A stretch of 35,870 nucleotides of DNA from Methanoculleus sp. SDB (GCA_001412355.1 LKUD01000092.1:1-35870); one strand, 5' to 3'; counted from the stretch's first letter, positions 1 to 9,293 are shown. Numbers and translations are program-made. The notes: a model not told the origin generated them from the letters alone.

Positions 1-1179
1 TTTCAGGTTTTTATGGAGACGCGCCTGAAGACCGAAAAAGGTCGAAAAGCCGACCGCGAAATTCTGGTCAAGCGACGTACTGTCAAACGAGACGAGCTCG
101 TCCGAATAGAGGCCGGAAACAGAGCTTCTGCCCGCAACGGTGACGCTTCCCTTGTAAAGCACGAGATCAACGCTGCCTGTCACCCGTTCCTGAGTCGTAT
201 CGATGAACGCATTGAGCGCGGCAAACAGGGGTTCGTGAATAAGTCCCATATACCCGAGCTCGGACCACTTTTCGTCCACGATGTGCTTGAACGCGAGTTC
301 CTGGCGGGAGAGCACGAGCTGTTCGAGATCCCGGTGGGCAGCGAGAAGAACCGTTGCGGCGGGATGCTCGTAATTCTCCCGTGCCTTGATGCCGAGGATG
401 CGATCCTCGATCATGTCGTTCCTGCCGACCCCGTTCCTTCCGGCAATAAGGTTAAGACGCTGAATAAGGGCATATCCGGTGAGCTTTTCGCCGTCGAGGG
501 CGACGGGAATTCCCCCTTCGAAATCAATGCGCACCTCTTCGGGAACGTCGGGCGCGTCACGGGGCGAAACGGTCCACGCATAGATGTCTTCGGGCGGATG
601 CGTGGCCGGATTTTCCAGGATGCCGCCTTCGATACTCCGGCTCCAGCAGTTTTCATCGATGCTGTACGGCTTTTCCCGGACAACGCTCACCGGCACCCCG
701 TGCTCCCGGGCATACTCGATCTCCCACTCCCGTGTCAGGTTCATCTCGCGCATCGGGGCGATGATCTCCAGGCCTGCGCACCGGAAGATGAAATCGAACC
801 GGAGCTGGTCGTTCCCCTTTCCCGTGCACCCGTGTGCGACCGCTGCCGCACCTTCGGTGCGTGCAATCTTCACGATCTCCTCGGCAATGAGCGGCCGGGC
901 GAGCGCGGTGCCCATCGGGTACCCCTCGTACGACCCGTTGGCCTTGATCGACGGGAAGATGACATCGTTGACAAACCTCTCCTTGATATCGATGGTATAA
1001 TGCCGGTCGGCAATCATCCGGCCTTTTTCCGTTGCCGACTCAATATCCGCCTCGGGCTGGCCGACATCCACCGCCACGGTGATGACCTCGTCATACCCGT
1101 AGCGCTCCTTAAGGAGGGGAACACAGATCGAAGTATCGAGCCCCCCGGAAAATGCAAGAACAATTTTTCCTTTTCCCAT
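1..1179 (-). CDS. argG: Argininosuccinate synthase, 3' end cut by window edge
   Basis: Joins citrulline and aspartate with ATP to give argininosuccinate, the penultimate step of arginine synthesis, in the cytoplasm. Reading the minus strand from ATG at 1179 gives 393 uninterrupted codons running off base 1. The N-terminal PP-loop FSGGLDTS (residues 10-17) and the family motifs [24 protein letters not shown] and [15 protein letters not shown] are all present. Family members are about 395-400 residues, so only a few residues and the stop lie outside the window. A purine-rich ribosome site AAGGAGAAGG sits just before the ATG. It is divergent from the ABC importer across a 349-base AT-rich gap. 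A 416-codon open frame on the opposite strand is its shadow. Confidence 0.95.
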   Translation of the reverse strand, partial: MGKGKIVLAFSGGLDTSICVPLLKERYGYDEVITVAVDVGQPEADIESATEKGRMIADRHYTIDIKERFVNDVIFPSIKANGSYEGYPMGTALARPLIAEEIVKIARTEGAAAVAHGCTGKGNDQLRFDFIFRCAGLEIIAPMREMNLTREWEIEYAREHGVPVSVVREKPYSIDENCWSRSIEGGILENPATHPPEDIYAWTVSPRDAPDVPEEVRIDFEGGIPVALDGEKLTGYALIQRLNLIAGRNGVGRNDMIEDRILGIKARENYEHPAATVLLAAHRDLEQLVLSRQELAFKHIVDEKWSELGYMGLIHEPLFAALNAFIDTTQERVTGSVDLVLYKGSVTVAGRSSVSGLYSDELVSFDSTSLDQNFAVGFSTFFGLQARLHKNLK

Positions 1180-1528
1180 TCTGACCTTCTCCTTATCTTT
1201 TCAGCGTCACCGTGGGATCAGCACCACAGTAGTTCACATTGGATCTTAACCACAATAAAATGATACTCCCCATCAGAACCTGTTTGGCCCGGTGCCACCA
1301 AAAAAACAGCCGGATACTGGCGATATGACCCATATCAGCGCAGATCCCGGTGACAATATGATATTCACTGCCGATATATGCCTCAAAATATGATTCCGGA
1401 GAGATGCCCCCACAATTCCCGATATGCACTCTGGAACGGCTATTATTTTTTAATCATAAATTATTTTACACATTAAATTTAATTTATAATCGTTTAAAAT
1501 ATCCATCCGGAATATTTTGAGGTTTTTT
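1180..1528. promoter_or_regulatory. Divergent intergenic region between argG and ABC importer
   Basis: This 349-base gap holds no convincing gene. The half near the importer (about 1440-1510) is strongly AT-rich. It contains TTTATAATC at 1484-1492, a plausible TATA box about 25 bases before a short leader for the importer, and a perfect 12-bp palindrome ATTAAATTTAAT at 1472-1483 just upstream, which could be an operator. TTTTATTG on the minus strand near 1254-1261 is a weak TATA candidate for argG. Assignments are by pattern only. Confidence 0.45.
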
Positions 1529-2746
1529 ATGGAGAAGACAGATCGTAAACATCCGACGGTGCAGGTGACTGGCCTGACCAAAATATTCGGCCAGAAGCCC
1601 GAGAAAGCTCTTGAACTCCTGCACAAGGGATACAGTAAAAAACAGATATTTGAAAAAACCCGGCAGAATGTCGGGCTGAATAACGTCTCATTCGAAGTCT
1701 TCCCCGGAGAAATTTTTGTCCTGATGGGCCTCTCGGGATGCGGCAAATCAACGCTGCTCCGGTGCATCAACAGGCTTGTCGAACCCACCACCGGCGAGAT
1801 ATCCATCAACGGCACGGATATCGTTTCCATGGCACCGGATGACCTCCGCGAGATCCGGCGCAATAAACTCGGTATGATTTTTCAGAGTTTTGCCCTTCTC
1901 CCCCACAGATCCGTACTCGACAACGTCGCCTTCGGTCTTGAAATTCAGGGAATTCCGGAATCTGAAAGATACAGGCGGGCGGAGGAGGCGCTCGATCTCG
2001 TCGGGCTTTCAGGGCACGGGCAGAGCATGCCGCGGCAGCTCTCCGGCGGGATGCAGCAGCGGGTCGGGCTGGCCCGCGCACTGGCAAGCGATCCGGATAT
2101 TCTGCTGATGGACGAAGCATTCAGCGCACTCGATCCCCTTATCAGGCGTGATATGCAGGACGAGCTCATCGACCTGCAGCAACGACTGCAGAAGACCATT
2201 ATTTTCGTATCCCACGACCTTGACGAGGCGCTCAAGCTGGGCGACCGGATAGCGCTCATGAAGGACGGCGAAATCGTCCAGATCGGTTCTGCCGAAGAGA
2301 TTCTCACCAATCCGAAAGACGATTACGTGGAAAAATTCGTCGCTGACGTGGACATGGCGAAGGTGCTGACCGCCTGTGATGTGATGAAACGCCCGGAGCC
2401 GCTCATCGCCGTTGATTCGGGCCCCCGGAATGCCCTGCGCCTCATGAAGGAATACGGCATTTCAAGTCTGTTTGTTGTCGGAAAAGGCCGGATTCTCAAA
2501 GGCCTCATCATGGCCGACGACGCACTCGAGGCGAAGAAGCAGAACCGGCAGCTCGAGGATATCCTGATACGTGACATCCCGACCGTACCGCCCGAAACTC
2601 CGGTTGCCGATATCATTCCAATCATGGCAGAAGCACGCTATCCGGTTGCGGTTGTTGACGTAACCGGTAAAATGAGGGGGATTATCATCCGCGGATCAGT
2701 GCTGGCGGCCCTCGCCAGGATGGAGGTGAACGCAGATGATTCCTAA
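1529..2746 (+). CDS. proV: Glycine betaine/proline-type ABC transporter ATP-binding protein with CBS domains
   Basis: ATPase subunit that should drive uptake of an osmoprotectant such as glycine betaine. The 405-residue protein has Walker A GLSGCGKST (67-75), signature LSGGMQQR (171-178), Walker B ILLMDE (191-196) and the H-loop His229. Residues 280-400 form two CBS modules, which in OpuA-type ATPases sense ionic strength or cyclic dinucleotides. The N-terminal extension typical of ProV/OpuAA (residues 1-50, with LLHKGYSKKQIFEKT) precedes the ABC domain. I chose ATG 1529 because TGAGGT lies 6 bases upstream; an in-frame TTG at 1517 would overlap that site. Its stop overlaps the permease start by 11 bases, so the two are translationally coupled. 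Substrate is inferred from family, not proven. Confidence 0.93.
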   Translation: MEKTDRKHPTVQVTGLTKIFGQKPEKALELLHKGYSKKQIFEKTRQNVGLNNVSFEVFPGEIFVLMGLSGCGKSTLLRCINRLVEPTTGEISINGTDIVSMAPDDLREIRRNKLGMIFQSFALLPHRSVLDNVAFGLEIQGIPESERYRRAEEALDLVGLSGHGQSMPRQLSGGMQQRVGLARALASDPDILLMDEAFSALDPLIRRDMQDELIDLQQRLQKTIIFVSHDLDEALKLGDRIALMKDGEIVQIGSAEEILTNPKDDYVEKFVADVDMAKVLTACDVMKRPEPLIAVDSGPRNALRLMKEYGISSLFVVGKGRILKGLIMADDALEAKKQNRQLEDILIRDIPTVPPETPVADIIPIMAEARYPVAVVDVTGKMRGIIIRGSVLAALARMEVNADDS

Positions 2747-3563
2747 GCTGCCCGTCGGTGAGGGGGTTGAAATGCTGGTCGATTTCATCGATGACTATTT
2801 CGGCTGGCTCCTCGACGCGATCAGCGGTGTGCTGGATCTGCTGGTGAACGGATTTCAGCAGATGCTGCTCGTCATCCATCCGGCGTTCATCATCCTGTTC
2901 TTTGCAATCGCCGCATATCTGGTCAACCGCCGCGACATCAGGTCGGCCGCTCTGACCGGTCTGGGCCTCTTCCTGATATGGGATCTCCAGCTCTGGCCCG
3001 AAGCGATGACCACACTCGCGCTTGTCATCGCATCGACCGTTATCGCACTCATCGTCGGGGTGCCCTCCGGCATTCTGGCTTCGGGCAACAATACCTTCGA
3101 TGCACTCCTCAAACCCTTTCTGGATTTCATGCAGACGATGCCGTCATTTGTCTATCTGATACCTGCGGTCATCTTTTTCGGACTCGGCAACGTCCCCGGC
3201 ATGATCGCAACGGTCATCTTTGCGATGCCGCCTGCAATACGGCTGACAAATCTTGGAATCCGCCAGATTCCGCTCGAACTGAACGAAGTCGCCGATTCGT
3301 TCGGTACGACGGCATGGCAGAAACTCATCAAGGTACAGCTTCCCGTGGCGCTTCCGACCATTATGGCAGGGATAAACCAGTGTATCATGCTTGCCCTGTC
3401 GATGACCGTAATCGCATCGATGATTGGTGCCGGCGGCCTCGGCCTGAACGTCCTGAAAGGCATCCAGCGGGTGGATATCGGAGGAGGATTTGAGGCGGGC
3501 CTCGCCATCGTCATCGTTGCCATCGTGCTGGATCGCCTGACCCAGAACCTTGTCCGGCGCTGA
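2736..3563 (+). CDS. proW: Glycine betaine/proline-type ABC transporter permease
   Basis: Membrane subunit of the importer. The 275-residue protein has an N-terminal leader-like hydrophobic segment, then about six to seven membrane helices. The binding-protein-dependent permease loop is seen around residues 186-215 (ELNEVADSFGTTAWQKL...LPVALPTIMAG, the EAA motif that docks on the ATPase). ATG 2736 is preceded by GGAGGTGAA and overlaps the end of the ATPase gene by 11 bases. It is ProW/OpuAB type: the binding protein is encoded separately downstream rather than fused. Confidence in the family is high; the exact substrate is inferred. Confidence 0.93.
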   Translation: MIPKLPVGEGVEMLVDFIDDYFGWLLDAISGVLDLLVNGFQQMLLVIHPAFIILFFAIAAYLVNRRDIRSAALTGLGLFLIWDLQLWPEAMTTLALVIASTVIALIVGVPSGILASGNNTFDALLKPFLDFMQTMPSFVYLIPAVIFFGLGNVPGMIATVIFAMPPAIRLTNLGIRQIPLELNEVADSFGTTAWQKLIKVQLPVALPTIMAGINQCIMLALSMTVIASMIGAGGLGLNVLKGIQRVDIGGGFEAGLAIVIVAIVLDRLTQNLVRR

Positions 3564-3671
3564 CGGGGAGAACGGAATGACTTTATAGAAGGGTAACAGT
3601 AAGGGTAAAAGGGGTCATATATATGTCCCTTTTTGAAAAATAACTGAAATTTTACATTTGGATGTGATGGT

Positions 3672-4547
3672 GTGTTTAGTAAAAAGGTATGTTCGGCAGT
3701 TTTTTTCAGTTTCGTGGTTTTCGGGCTGTTGTGTGCTGCCGGGTGCACGGAAAGTGCACCGGCCGAACAATCGAAAGGAACGGTTTCAATCGGATATGTG
3801 CTCTGGGATTCGGAGATCGCGAGCACCAACGTGCTCAAGCAGGTCTTCGAAAAGGCAGGGTATACTGTTAAGCTGAGCGCAGTCGACGCCGGACCGCTGT
3901 ACCAGGCGGTCGCCGATGGAAATATCGACTGCACGGTTTCTGCGTGGCTGCCGGCAACCCAGGCGAATTACTGGGAGCAGTACGGCGACGATCTGGTTCT
4001 TGTCCGGAAAAATCTCGAAGGCGCAAAGATAGGCCTTGTCGTGCCGACCTATGTGACCATCGATTCCATCGATGAACTCAATTCCGTGGCTGACAATTTT
4101 GACGGCAAGATCACCGGCATCGAGCCGGGTGCCGGAATTATGGCAAACACGGAAGAAGCAATTACCGAGTATGGACTGAATTTCGAGCTTGTTGCCAGTT
4201 CAAGTGCGGGAATGTCCGCAGAGCTCTCCAAAGCGATCGATGAGGAATCATGGATCGTCGTCACCGGATGGACTCCCCACTGGAAGTTTGCCCGGTTCGA
4301 CCTGAAATATCTCGACGATCCCAAAGGCGTCTACGGCGGCGAGGAGTTTATCGGAACACTCGCCCGGAAGGGCCTGGAATCGGATAAACCCGGCGTGTAT
4401 GATATCCTGACGCGGTTTGCCTGGACGGCGGCCGACATGGAATCGGTGATGCTGGCAATCGAAAATGGTGTTTCCGAAGAAGAAGCCGCACAGGAATGGA
4501 TCGAATCCCATGAGGAGACGGTCGCTTCCTGGATTGGTACCTCATAA
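3672..4547 (+). CDS. proX: Glycine betaine-type substrate-binding lipoprotein
   Basis: Extracytoplasmic binding protein of the importer, OpuAC/ProX family. The 291-residue protein begins with a signal peptide; the lipobox CAAGC ends at Cys25, the likely lipid-anchored residue. The mature part opens with VSIGYVLWDSEIAST and contains the family features WLPATQANYWEQY, GIEPGAGI and VVTGWTPHWKFARFDLKYLDDPK, with several tryptophan residues expected in a betaine-binding aromatic cage. The start is GTG 3672, with GGATGTGATGG just before it. A 108-base gap after the permease holds a TATA-like CATATATATG near 3617-3626, so the gene may also have its own promoter to make binding protein in excess. A T-run follows the stop. 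Confidence 0.9.
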   Translation: MFSKKVCSAVFFSFVVFGLLCAAGCTESAPAEQSKGTVSIGYVLWDSEIASTNVLKQVFEKAGYTVKLSAVDAGPLYQAVADGNIDCTVSAWLPATQANYWEQYGDDLVLVRKNLEGAKIGLVVPTYVTIDSIDELNSVADNFDGKITGIEPGAGIMANTEEAITEYGLNFELVASSSAGMSAELSKAIDEESWIVVTGWTPHWKFARFDLKYLDDPKGVYGGEEFIGTLARKGLESDKPGVYDILTRFAWTAADMESVMLAIENGVSEEEAAQEWIESHEETVASWIGTS

Positions 4548-4549
4548 CC

Positions 4550-4558
4550 TTTTTTTTT
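4550..4558 (+). terminator. Oligo-T terminator of the ABC importer operon
   Basis: Nine consecutive T residues begin three bases after the binding-protein stop codon. Oligo-T stretches without an obligatory hairpin are the usual archaeal termination signal. Confidence 0.6.
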
Positions 4559-4643
4559 CCTTACCTGCGCACGGATAAATCACCGGCCATGGCGAACACT
4601 CGGTAAAGAATTCCCGCGTTGTCAGAGCGGAAAACGCCGCCGG

Positions 4644-4829
4644 TTACGAAACGATAATTGCAGCGATTCTTCTGAGATCGATATCGGCGAATGGTTTTGT
4701 CAGCAGCCGTTTGAGGCAGCCGTCGCGACGAAAGAGCAGGTCTTCCGAGAGATCCTCCGCTTCTTTCTTCAGCAGCACTTCCTGCTCATGCACGTCGTTC
4801 CAGACACTCTCCGTATCACCGTCACCCAT
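4644..4829 (-). CDS. Small ORF, 61 residues, with receiver-like C-terminal motif
   Basis: I do not recognise this product. It is acidic and likely alpha-helical in its first half (residues 13-34, rich in E, K and L), with Cys38 and a C-terminal stretch RLLTKPFADIDLRRIAAIIV. That stretch resembles the end of response-regulator receiver domains, where a conserved Lys-Pro follows the fifth strand, but the rest of a receiver is absent. TTATATAA on the minus strand (4851-4858) is centred about 26 bases before the ATG, so a leaderless transcript would start at the first codon. It could be a genuine small protein or the tail of a decayed regulator. Codon use looks coding. Confidence 0.5.
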   Translation of the reverse strand: MGDGDTESVWNDVHEQEVLLKKEAEDLSEDLLFRRDGCLKRLLTKPFADIDLRRIAAIIVS

Positions 4830-4850
4830 GAACCTGCATTGCGGTTCCCG

Positions 4851-4858
4851 TTATATAA
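4851..4858 (-). promoter_or_regulatory. TATA box of the 61-residue ORF
   Basis: TTATATAA on the minus strand, centred about 26 bases before the A of the ATG at 4829. This spacing predicts a leaderless mRNA. Confidence 0.5.
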
Positions 4859-4918
4859 GCCTTATGAGGTCATCCCGGCAGGATCCCGATCCCTGGCGGG
4901 GTGTATCCCCGCACGATC

Positions 4919-5080
4919 TCATGAGATGTACGGCCAGAATGTCCAGAGAAGCCAGATGAGGATGTAGGAAAAAAGGAGGGAACCGATGAGTTCCTCGATT
5001 CGTATGCGCATGTGGTTCACCCGGAACTCTTCCATCGCTCCCTCGGTGCCGTCCCGATACGGCTGATCCGCAGCTATCAT
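4919..5080 (-). CDS. 53-residue single-pass membrane microprotein overlapping carB
   Basis: Unrecognised small protein. Its ATG (5080-5078) overlaps the carB stop in an ATGA arrangement, so it is probably translated by coupling to carB. The first 30 residues are polar and charged (MIAADQPYRDGTEGAMEEF, then an arginine-rich MRIRIEE). Residues 31-52 form one strongly hydrophobic, Trp/Tyr-rich helix, LIGSLLFSYILIW followed by LLWTFWPYI. The positive residues before the helix predict an inside N-terminus. Met16, preceded by GAGGGAGCG, is an alternative start. Position in the carAB operon suggests co-expression but no function can be deduced. It falls below common gene-length cut-offs and may be unannotated. 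Confidence 0.65.
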   Translation of the reverse strand: MIAADQPYRDGTEGAMEEFRVNHMRIRIEELIGSLLFSYILIWLLWTFWPYIS

Positions 5081-8000
5081 CCGATATAGTGGCTGAGGGG
5101 TTCGATCGTGATATCCTTCCGCCCGATTTCACGGATGGCCATTGCCGCGGCGCGGGCGGCCTGCATCGTCGTGATGTACGGCACGCCGTAATCGACGGCG
5201 GAACGCATTATCTGGTAATGGTCCTGGCGCGAGAGTTTGTCCGCAGGCGTGTTGATGATGAGCTGCACTTCACCGCGCCGCATCATGTCGATGACGTTCG
5301 GCGATCCCTCCTGCACTTTCCGGACAAGGTTGGCCGAAATTCCCCGGCTCGCGAGCGTCTCGACCGTTCCGGCCGTCCCGTACAGTACGAGCCCGCTCTG
5401 CACAAGGGATTCCGCAATCGGAATGAGATCTTCCTTCTGCTCTTTTGTCACGGAGATAAAGACATTGCCCTCCCGCGGGAGGCTGTTGTCGGCAGCGATG
5501 CATGCCTTGTAGTACGCACGCCCGAAGTCGTAATCGATGCCCATGACCTCGCCCGTGCTCTTCATCTCCGGACCGAGCACCGTATCGACGCCCGGAAGCT
5601 TATTGAACGGCAGCAGCACCTCCTTGACCGCAACATGGCTGATGACCGGCTCGGTCAGTCCCATGTCGGAGAGTTTCTTCCCCAGCATGACCTTTGCGGC
5701 AACCTTTGCGAGCGGTATTCCCGTCGCCTTGCTTACGAACGGCACGGTCCTGCTCGCACGCGGATTCGCCTCCAGCACATAGACGATGTCGTCTTTGACG
5801 GCGTACTGGATGTTTATCAGGCCGACGACGCCTATTCCGAGGGCAATTTCCCTCGTGTATTCGCGGACGCGCCGCACCACCGATTCGGAGAGGGACTGCG
5901 GAGGGATGACACAGGCAGAATCGCCGGAATGGACGCCCGCCTCCTCGATATGCTCCATGATCCCGCCGATCAGCACACCCTCGCCGTCACATACCGCATC
6001 CACATCGATCTCGACCGCAGACTGGAGGAACGAATCGATGAGCACCGGGTGCTGCCTGCTGACCCGCACCGCCTCCTTCATGTACACCTCAAGCTCGACT
6101 TCGTCGTGGACGATCTCCATCGCCCGCCCTCCGAGGACATAGGAGGGCCGGACGAGGACCGGATACCCGATCCTGCCGGCTCTCGCTTTCGCCTCGCCTT
6201 CGGAATACGCGGAACTGTTCGGCGGCGTCGGAATGCCGAGACGATCGAGGAGACCGCTGAAACGGTCACGATCTTCGGCAAGGTCCATTGCAGCGGGCGA
6301 GGTCCCGAGAATCACCGTCGAAAGACCGATCCGGCGTATCTCCTCGTCGATCGGCATCGCGAGGTTCACCGAGTTCTGGCCGCCGAACTGGACCATGACG
6401 CCATGATAGCTGTCTTTCCGGAGAATATTGATGACATCCTCAAGCTGCATCGGCTCGAAAAACAGGCGATCGGAGGTATCGAAGTCCGTCGATACCGTCT
6501 CGGGATTGTTGTTGACGATATGGACCTCCACTCCCATTTCCCGGAGAGCCGCAACGGCGTGAACGGTGCAGTAATCGAACTCTATCCCCTGTCCGATACG
6601 GATCGGGCCCGATCCCAGGATGAGCACCTTCTGCTTCCCGCTCTTTTCGATTTCGCATTCCTGCTCCCATGTGGAGTAGAAATAGGGCGTTGTCGCAGGA
6701 AATTCAGCCGCGCAGGTATCCACCATCTTGTACGACGGCTGACCCGCCTGCTCCCCGATCTCGCTGACCGGACGGCCCGTCAGCTTTGAGAGCTGCTCGT
6801 TTGAAAAGCCGAACCTCTTGGCCGTCCGGATCTCCTCCGGCGTCGAGTTCGCGGTAAGTTTCCCCTCCAGCTGAACGATATTCCAGATTTTTTCAAGGAA
6901 AAAGGGCAGGATATTCGTCAGCGATGCGACCTCATCGACCGTGAAGCCCTCCCGGAACGCATCAAACAGGCAGGCAAACCGCTCGTCCGTCGGGCTGGTG
7001 AGGATCATCCGGATCTCATTCGGATTGGTGTGCCGGAAGATGTCCGTATCCAGCGAATGCAGCGCTTTCATGAACGCCTCCTCAAGCGTTCTCCCGATCG
7101 CCATGACTTCCCCGGTACTCTTCATTGCCGTGGTCAGCGTCCGGTCAGCGCCCTTGAATTTGTCGAACGGCCACCGGGGCACTTTCACGACAACGTAATC
7201 GATGGAGGGTTCGAACGAGGCAGGTGTGCAGCCCGTCACGGTGTTCATGATCTCATCGAGCCGGAGCCCGATGGCGATCTTTGCCGCAACCCGTGCGATC
7301 GGGTATCCCGTCGCCTTCGATGCGAGCGCCGATGAGCGGGATACGCGTGGATTTACCTCGATGACGCGGTAGTCGCCCTTCCAGAATGCAAACTGGATAT
7401 TGCATCCGCCCTGCACGTCGAGCGCCCGGATGATCTTGATGGCGGCGCTCCGCATCGTCTGGAACTCGTCATCGCGGAGCGTGAGAATCGGTGCGACCAC
7501 GACGCTCTCTCCGGTATGGATCCCCATCGGATCCACGTTCTCCATTCCGCAGATGATGATGCAGGTATCGGCAGCGTCCCGCATGACTTCAAACTCGATC
7601 TCCTGCCACCCCGTCACGCTTTCCTCGATGAGCACCTGGTGGATACGCGACCGGGAAAGTCCGATCTCGACGATCCTGCGCATCTCCTCGGGCGTATGAG
7701 CGACCCCGCCACCGGCCCCGCCGAGGGTGTACGCCGGGCGGATAATCGCCGGAAGGCCCACCTGCGAAATCGCCTCGTCGATCTGGTCGGGAGAATTCAA
7801 GATCATGCTCCGCGGAACCGGCTCGCCGATCTCGTCCATCAGATCGCGGAACTGTTCGCGGTCCTCGCCGCGATAGATGGCCTCAAGCGGCGTGCCGAGG
7901 ATCTCGACGCCATCGAGCGCCCCCATCTCCGCGAGTTCGGCCGTCATGTTCAGCCCGGTCTGGCCGCCCATGCCGCTGAGAATCCCGTCCGGTTTTTCCT

Positions 8001-8238
8001 TCCTGATGATCTTCGCGATAATCTCCGCCTTCAGCGGTTCGACATAGATCACATCCGCCATATCGGGATCGGTCTGGATTGTGGCGGGATTGGAGTTGAC
8101 CAGCACGACCTCCACGCCCTCCTCCCGGAGTGCCCGGCATGCCTGCGAACCGGAAAAATCGAATTCGGCCGCCTGCCCGATCTGGATGGGGCCCGATCCG
8201 ATGATGATTACCTTTTTGATGTGCGGGAGCCGGGGCAT
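5077..8238 (-). CDS. carB: Carbamoyl-phosphate synthase large subunit
   Basis: Makes carbamoyl phosphate from bicarbonate, ammonia (delivered by CarA) and two ATP, for arginine and pyrimidine synthesis. The 1053-residue protein is full length and shows the internal duplication: KVIIIGSGPIQIGQAAEFD near residue 10 and KVLILGSGPIRIGQGIEFD near residue 530, each opening a biotin-carboxylase-like ATP-grasp half, with LGGAGGG and LGGRAM nucleotide loops. The last 120 residues form the MGS-like allosteric domain. The start overlaps the carA stop as TGATG, and its own stop overlaps a microprotein start. Long open frames on the opposite strand (for example 5089-6789 and 7516-8256) are antisense shadows. 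Confidence 0.97.
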   Translation of the reverse strand: MPRLPHIKKVIIIGSGPIQIGQAAEFDFSGSQACRALREEGVEVVLVNSNPATIQTDPDMADVIYVEPLKAEIIAKIIRKEKPDGILSGMGGQTGLNMTAELAEMGALDGVEILGTPLEAIYRGEDREQFRDLMDEIGEPVPRSMILNSPDQIDEAISQVGLPAIIRPAYTLGGAGGGVAHTPEEMRRIVEIGLSRSRIHQVLIEESVTGWQEIEFEVMRDAADTCIIICGMENVDPMGIHTGESVVVAPILTLRDDEFQTMRSAAIKIIRALDVQGGCNIQFAFWKGDYRVIEVNPRVSRSSALASKATGYPIARVAAKIAIGLRLDEIMNTVTGCTPASFEPSIDYVVVKVPRWPFDKFKGADRTLTTAMKSTGEVMAIGRTLEEAFMKALHSLDTDIFRHTNPNEIRMILTSPTDERFACLFDAFREGFTVDEVASLTNILPFFLEKIWNIVQLEGKLTANSTPEEIRTAKRFGFSNEQLSKLTGRPVSEIGEQAGQPSYKMVDTCAAEFPATTPYFYSTWEQECEIEKSGKQKVLILGSGPIRIGQGIEFDYCTVHAVAALREMGVEVHIVNNNPETVSTDFDTSDRLFFEPMQLEDVINILRKDSYHGVMVQFGGQNSVNLAMPIDEEIRRIGLSTVILGTSPAAMDLAEDRDRFSGLLDRLGIPTPPNSSAYSEGEAKARAGRIGYPVLVRPSYVLGGRAMEIVHDEVELEVYMKEAVRVSRQHPVLIDSFLQSAVEIDVDAVCDGEGVLIGGIMEHIEEAGVHSGDSACVIPPQSLSESVVRRVREYTREIALGIGVVGLINIQYAVKDDIVYVLEANPRASRTVPFVSKATGIPLAKVAAKVMLGKKLSDMGLTEPVISHVAVKEVLLPFNKLPGVDTVLGPEMKSTGEVMGIDYDFGRAYYKACIAADNSLPREGNVFISVTKEQKEDLIPIAESLVQSGLVLYGTAGTVETLASRGISANLVRKVQEGSPNVIDMMRRGEVQLIINTPADKLSRQDHYQIMRSAVDYGVPYITTMQAARAAAMAIREIGRKDITIEPLSHYIG

Positions 8239-9293
8239 CAGGGAATCCTCCTGTAGAGCGAATCAAATATGGGACGCTCCGTATCGTGCGGCCCGCCATG
8301 AGCCTCGGGATGGAACTGTACGCAGAAAACGTTGAGGTCATCCGAACAGAAACCCTCGAGTGTACCGTCGTTCACATTCGTATACACGATGTCGCATTCC
8401 TCCGGAAGGGTGTCCCCGTCCACTGCAAAACCGTGATTTTGCGTGGTGATATATATGGAGCCGTCTCTGTGCCTGACCGGCTGATTCGAGCCGCGGTGAC
8501 CGAATTTCATCTTATAGGTCTCGGCGCCGAGGGCAAGAGCGGCGATCTGGTTGCCCATGCAGATCCCGTAGACCGGTATCTGCCCGATAAACTGACTGAC
8601 GCAGGCAATTGCATCGGTCGCCAGTTTCGGGTCGCCGGGACCGTTGGTGATGAACAGCGCCTCCGGGCGGCAGGCCTCGATTTCGTCGGGGCGGGCATTG
8701 TAGGGATAAATATAGAGATCGGCCCCTCGTTTCCTGAGGCTGACTGCAATATTCTTTTTGATGCCGAGATCCAGCACGGCAATGCGCTTCCCGGGCCCGG
8801 GGATGCGATAGGATTCCCGGCAGGAAACCCGGGGGATGAGATCGATTTCGCTGATCGGCCTCTGTTTCCGGGCGCACTCCACCGCATACTCACCGTTGTC
8901 GTCACCGACGATCAGGGCGGCCCGGAGTGTCCCCTTCTCCCGGGTCTTGATCGTCAGGTGCCGCGTATCCACACCGGATAGTCCGAACAGGCCCTGTTCT
9001 TCAAAAAAAGAAGCCAGTGAGGAACTTTGTGCGGGTTTGTCGCAGAGTTCACGAACCACGCATCCCATCGCATGCACCGACGGGCTTTGAAAATTGAAGG
9101 GATCGACGCCGTAATTCCCGATGAGAGGATAGGTAAACATCAGGATCTGGCCCGCGTAACTCGGATCGGTGAGGGCCTCCATATACCCGGTCATCTGGGT
9201 GGTAAACACCAGTTCGCCGGCGACAGAACCCTCCGCACCGAATCCGTTTCCTACAACATATTCTCCGTCTTCAAGACCCAGAACCGCCTTCAT
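8238..9293 (-). CDS. carA: Carbamoyl-phosphate synthase small subunit (glutaminase)
   Basis: Class I glutamine amidotransferase that hydrolyses glutamine and channels ammonia to CarB. The frame stays open upstream to 9383, but homology begins at MKAVLGLEDGEYVVGNGFG, so ATG 9293 is chosen, giving 351 residues, normal for archaeal CarA. A TATA box on the minus strand at 9323-9331 lies about 35 bases upstream and predicts a leader of about 9 bases, which excludes the longer start. The nucleophile is in GICMGNQ and the His-Glu pair in QFHPEAHGGP; the N-terminal CPSase small-chain domain precedes them. First gene of carA-carB-microprotein. Confidence 0.95.
   Translation of the reverse strand: MKAVLGLEDGEYVVGNGFGAEGSVAGELVFTTQMTGYMEALTDPSYAGQILMFTYPLIGNYGVDPFNFQSPSVHAMGCVVRELCDKPAQSSSLASFFEEQGLFGLSGVDTRHLTIKTREKGTLRAALIVGDDNGEYAVECARKQRPISEIDLIPRVSCRESYRIPGPGKRIAVLDLGIKKNIAVSLRKRGADLYIYPYNARPDEIEACRPEALFITNGPGDPKLATDAIACVSQFIGQIPVYGICMGNQIAALALGAETYKMKFGHRGSNQPVRHRDGSIYITTQNHGFAVDGDTLPEECDIVYTNVNDGTLEGFCSDDLNVFCVQFHPEAHGGPHDTERPIFDSLYRRIP

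Noticed and set aside
13-1263. 416-codon open frame on the plus strand at the left edge
   Set aside because: It is antisense to argG, whose minus-strand product matches the family from its first to last visible residue.
1193-1429. 78-codon minus-strand frame upstream of argG
   Set aside because: It fills the region that must hold the argG promoter, has no ribosome site and its residues show no protein-like pattern.
5089-6789. 566-codon plus-strand frame
   Set aside because: Antisense to carB; GC-rich genes often leave long open frames on the opposite strand. It is full of Arg, His and Asp from mirrored codons.
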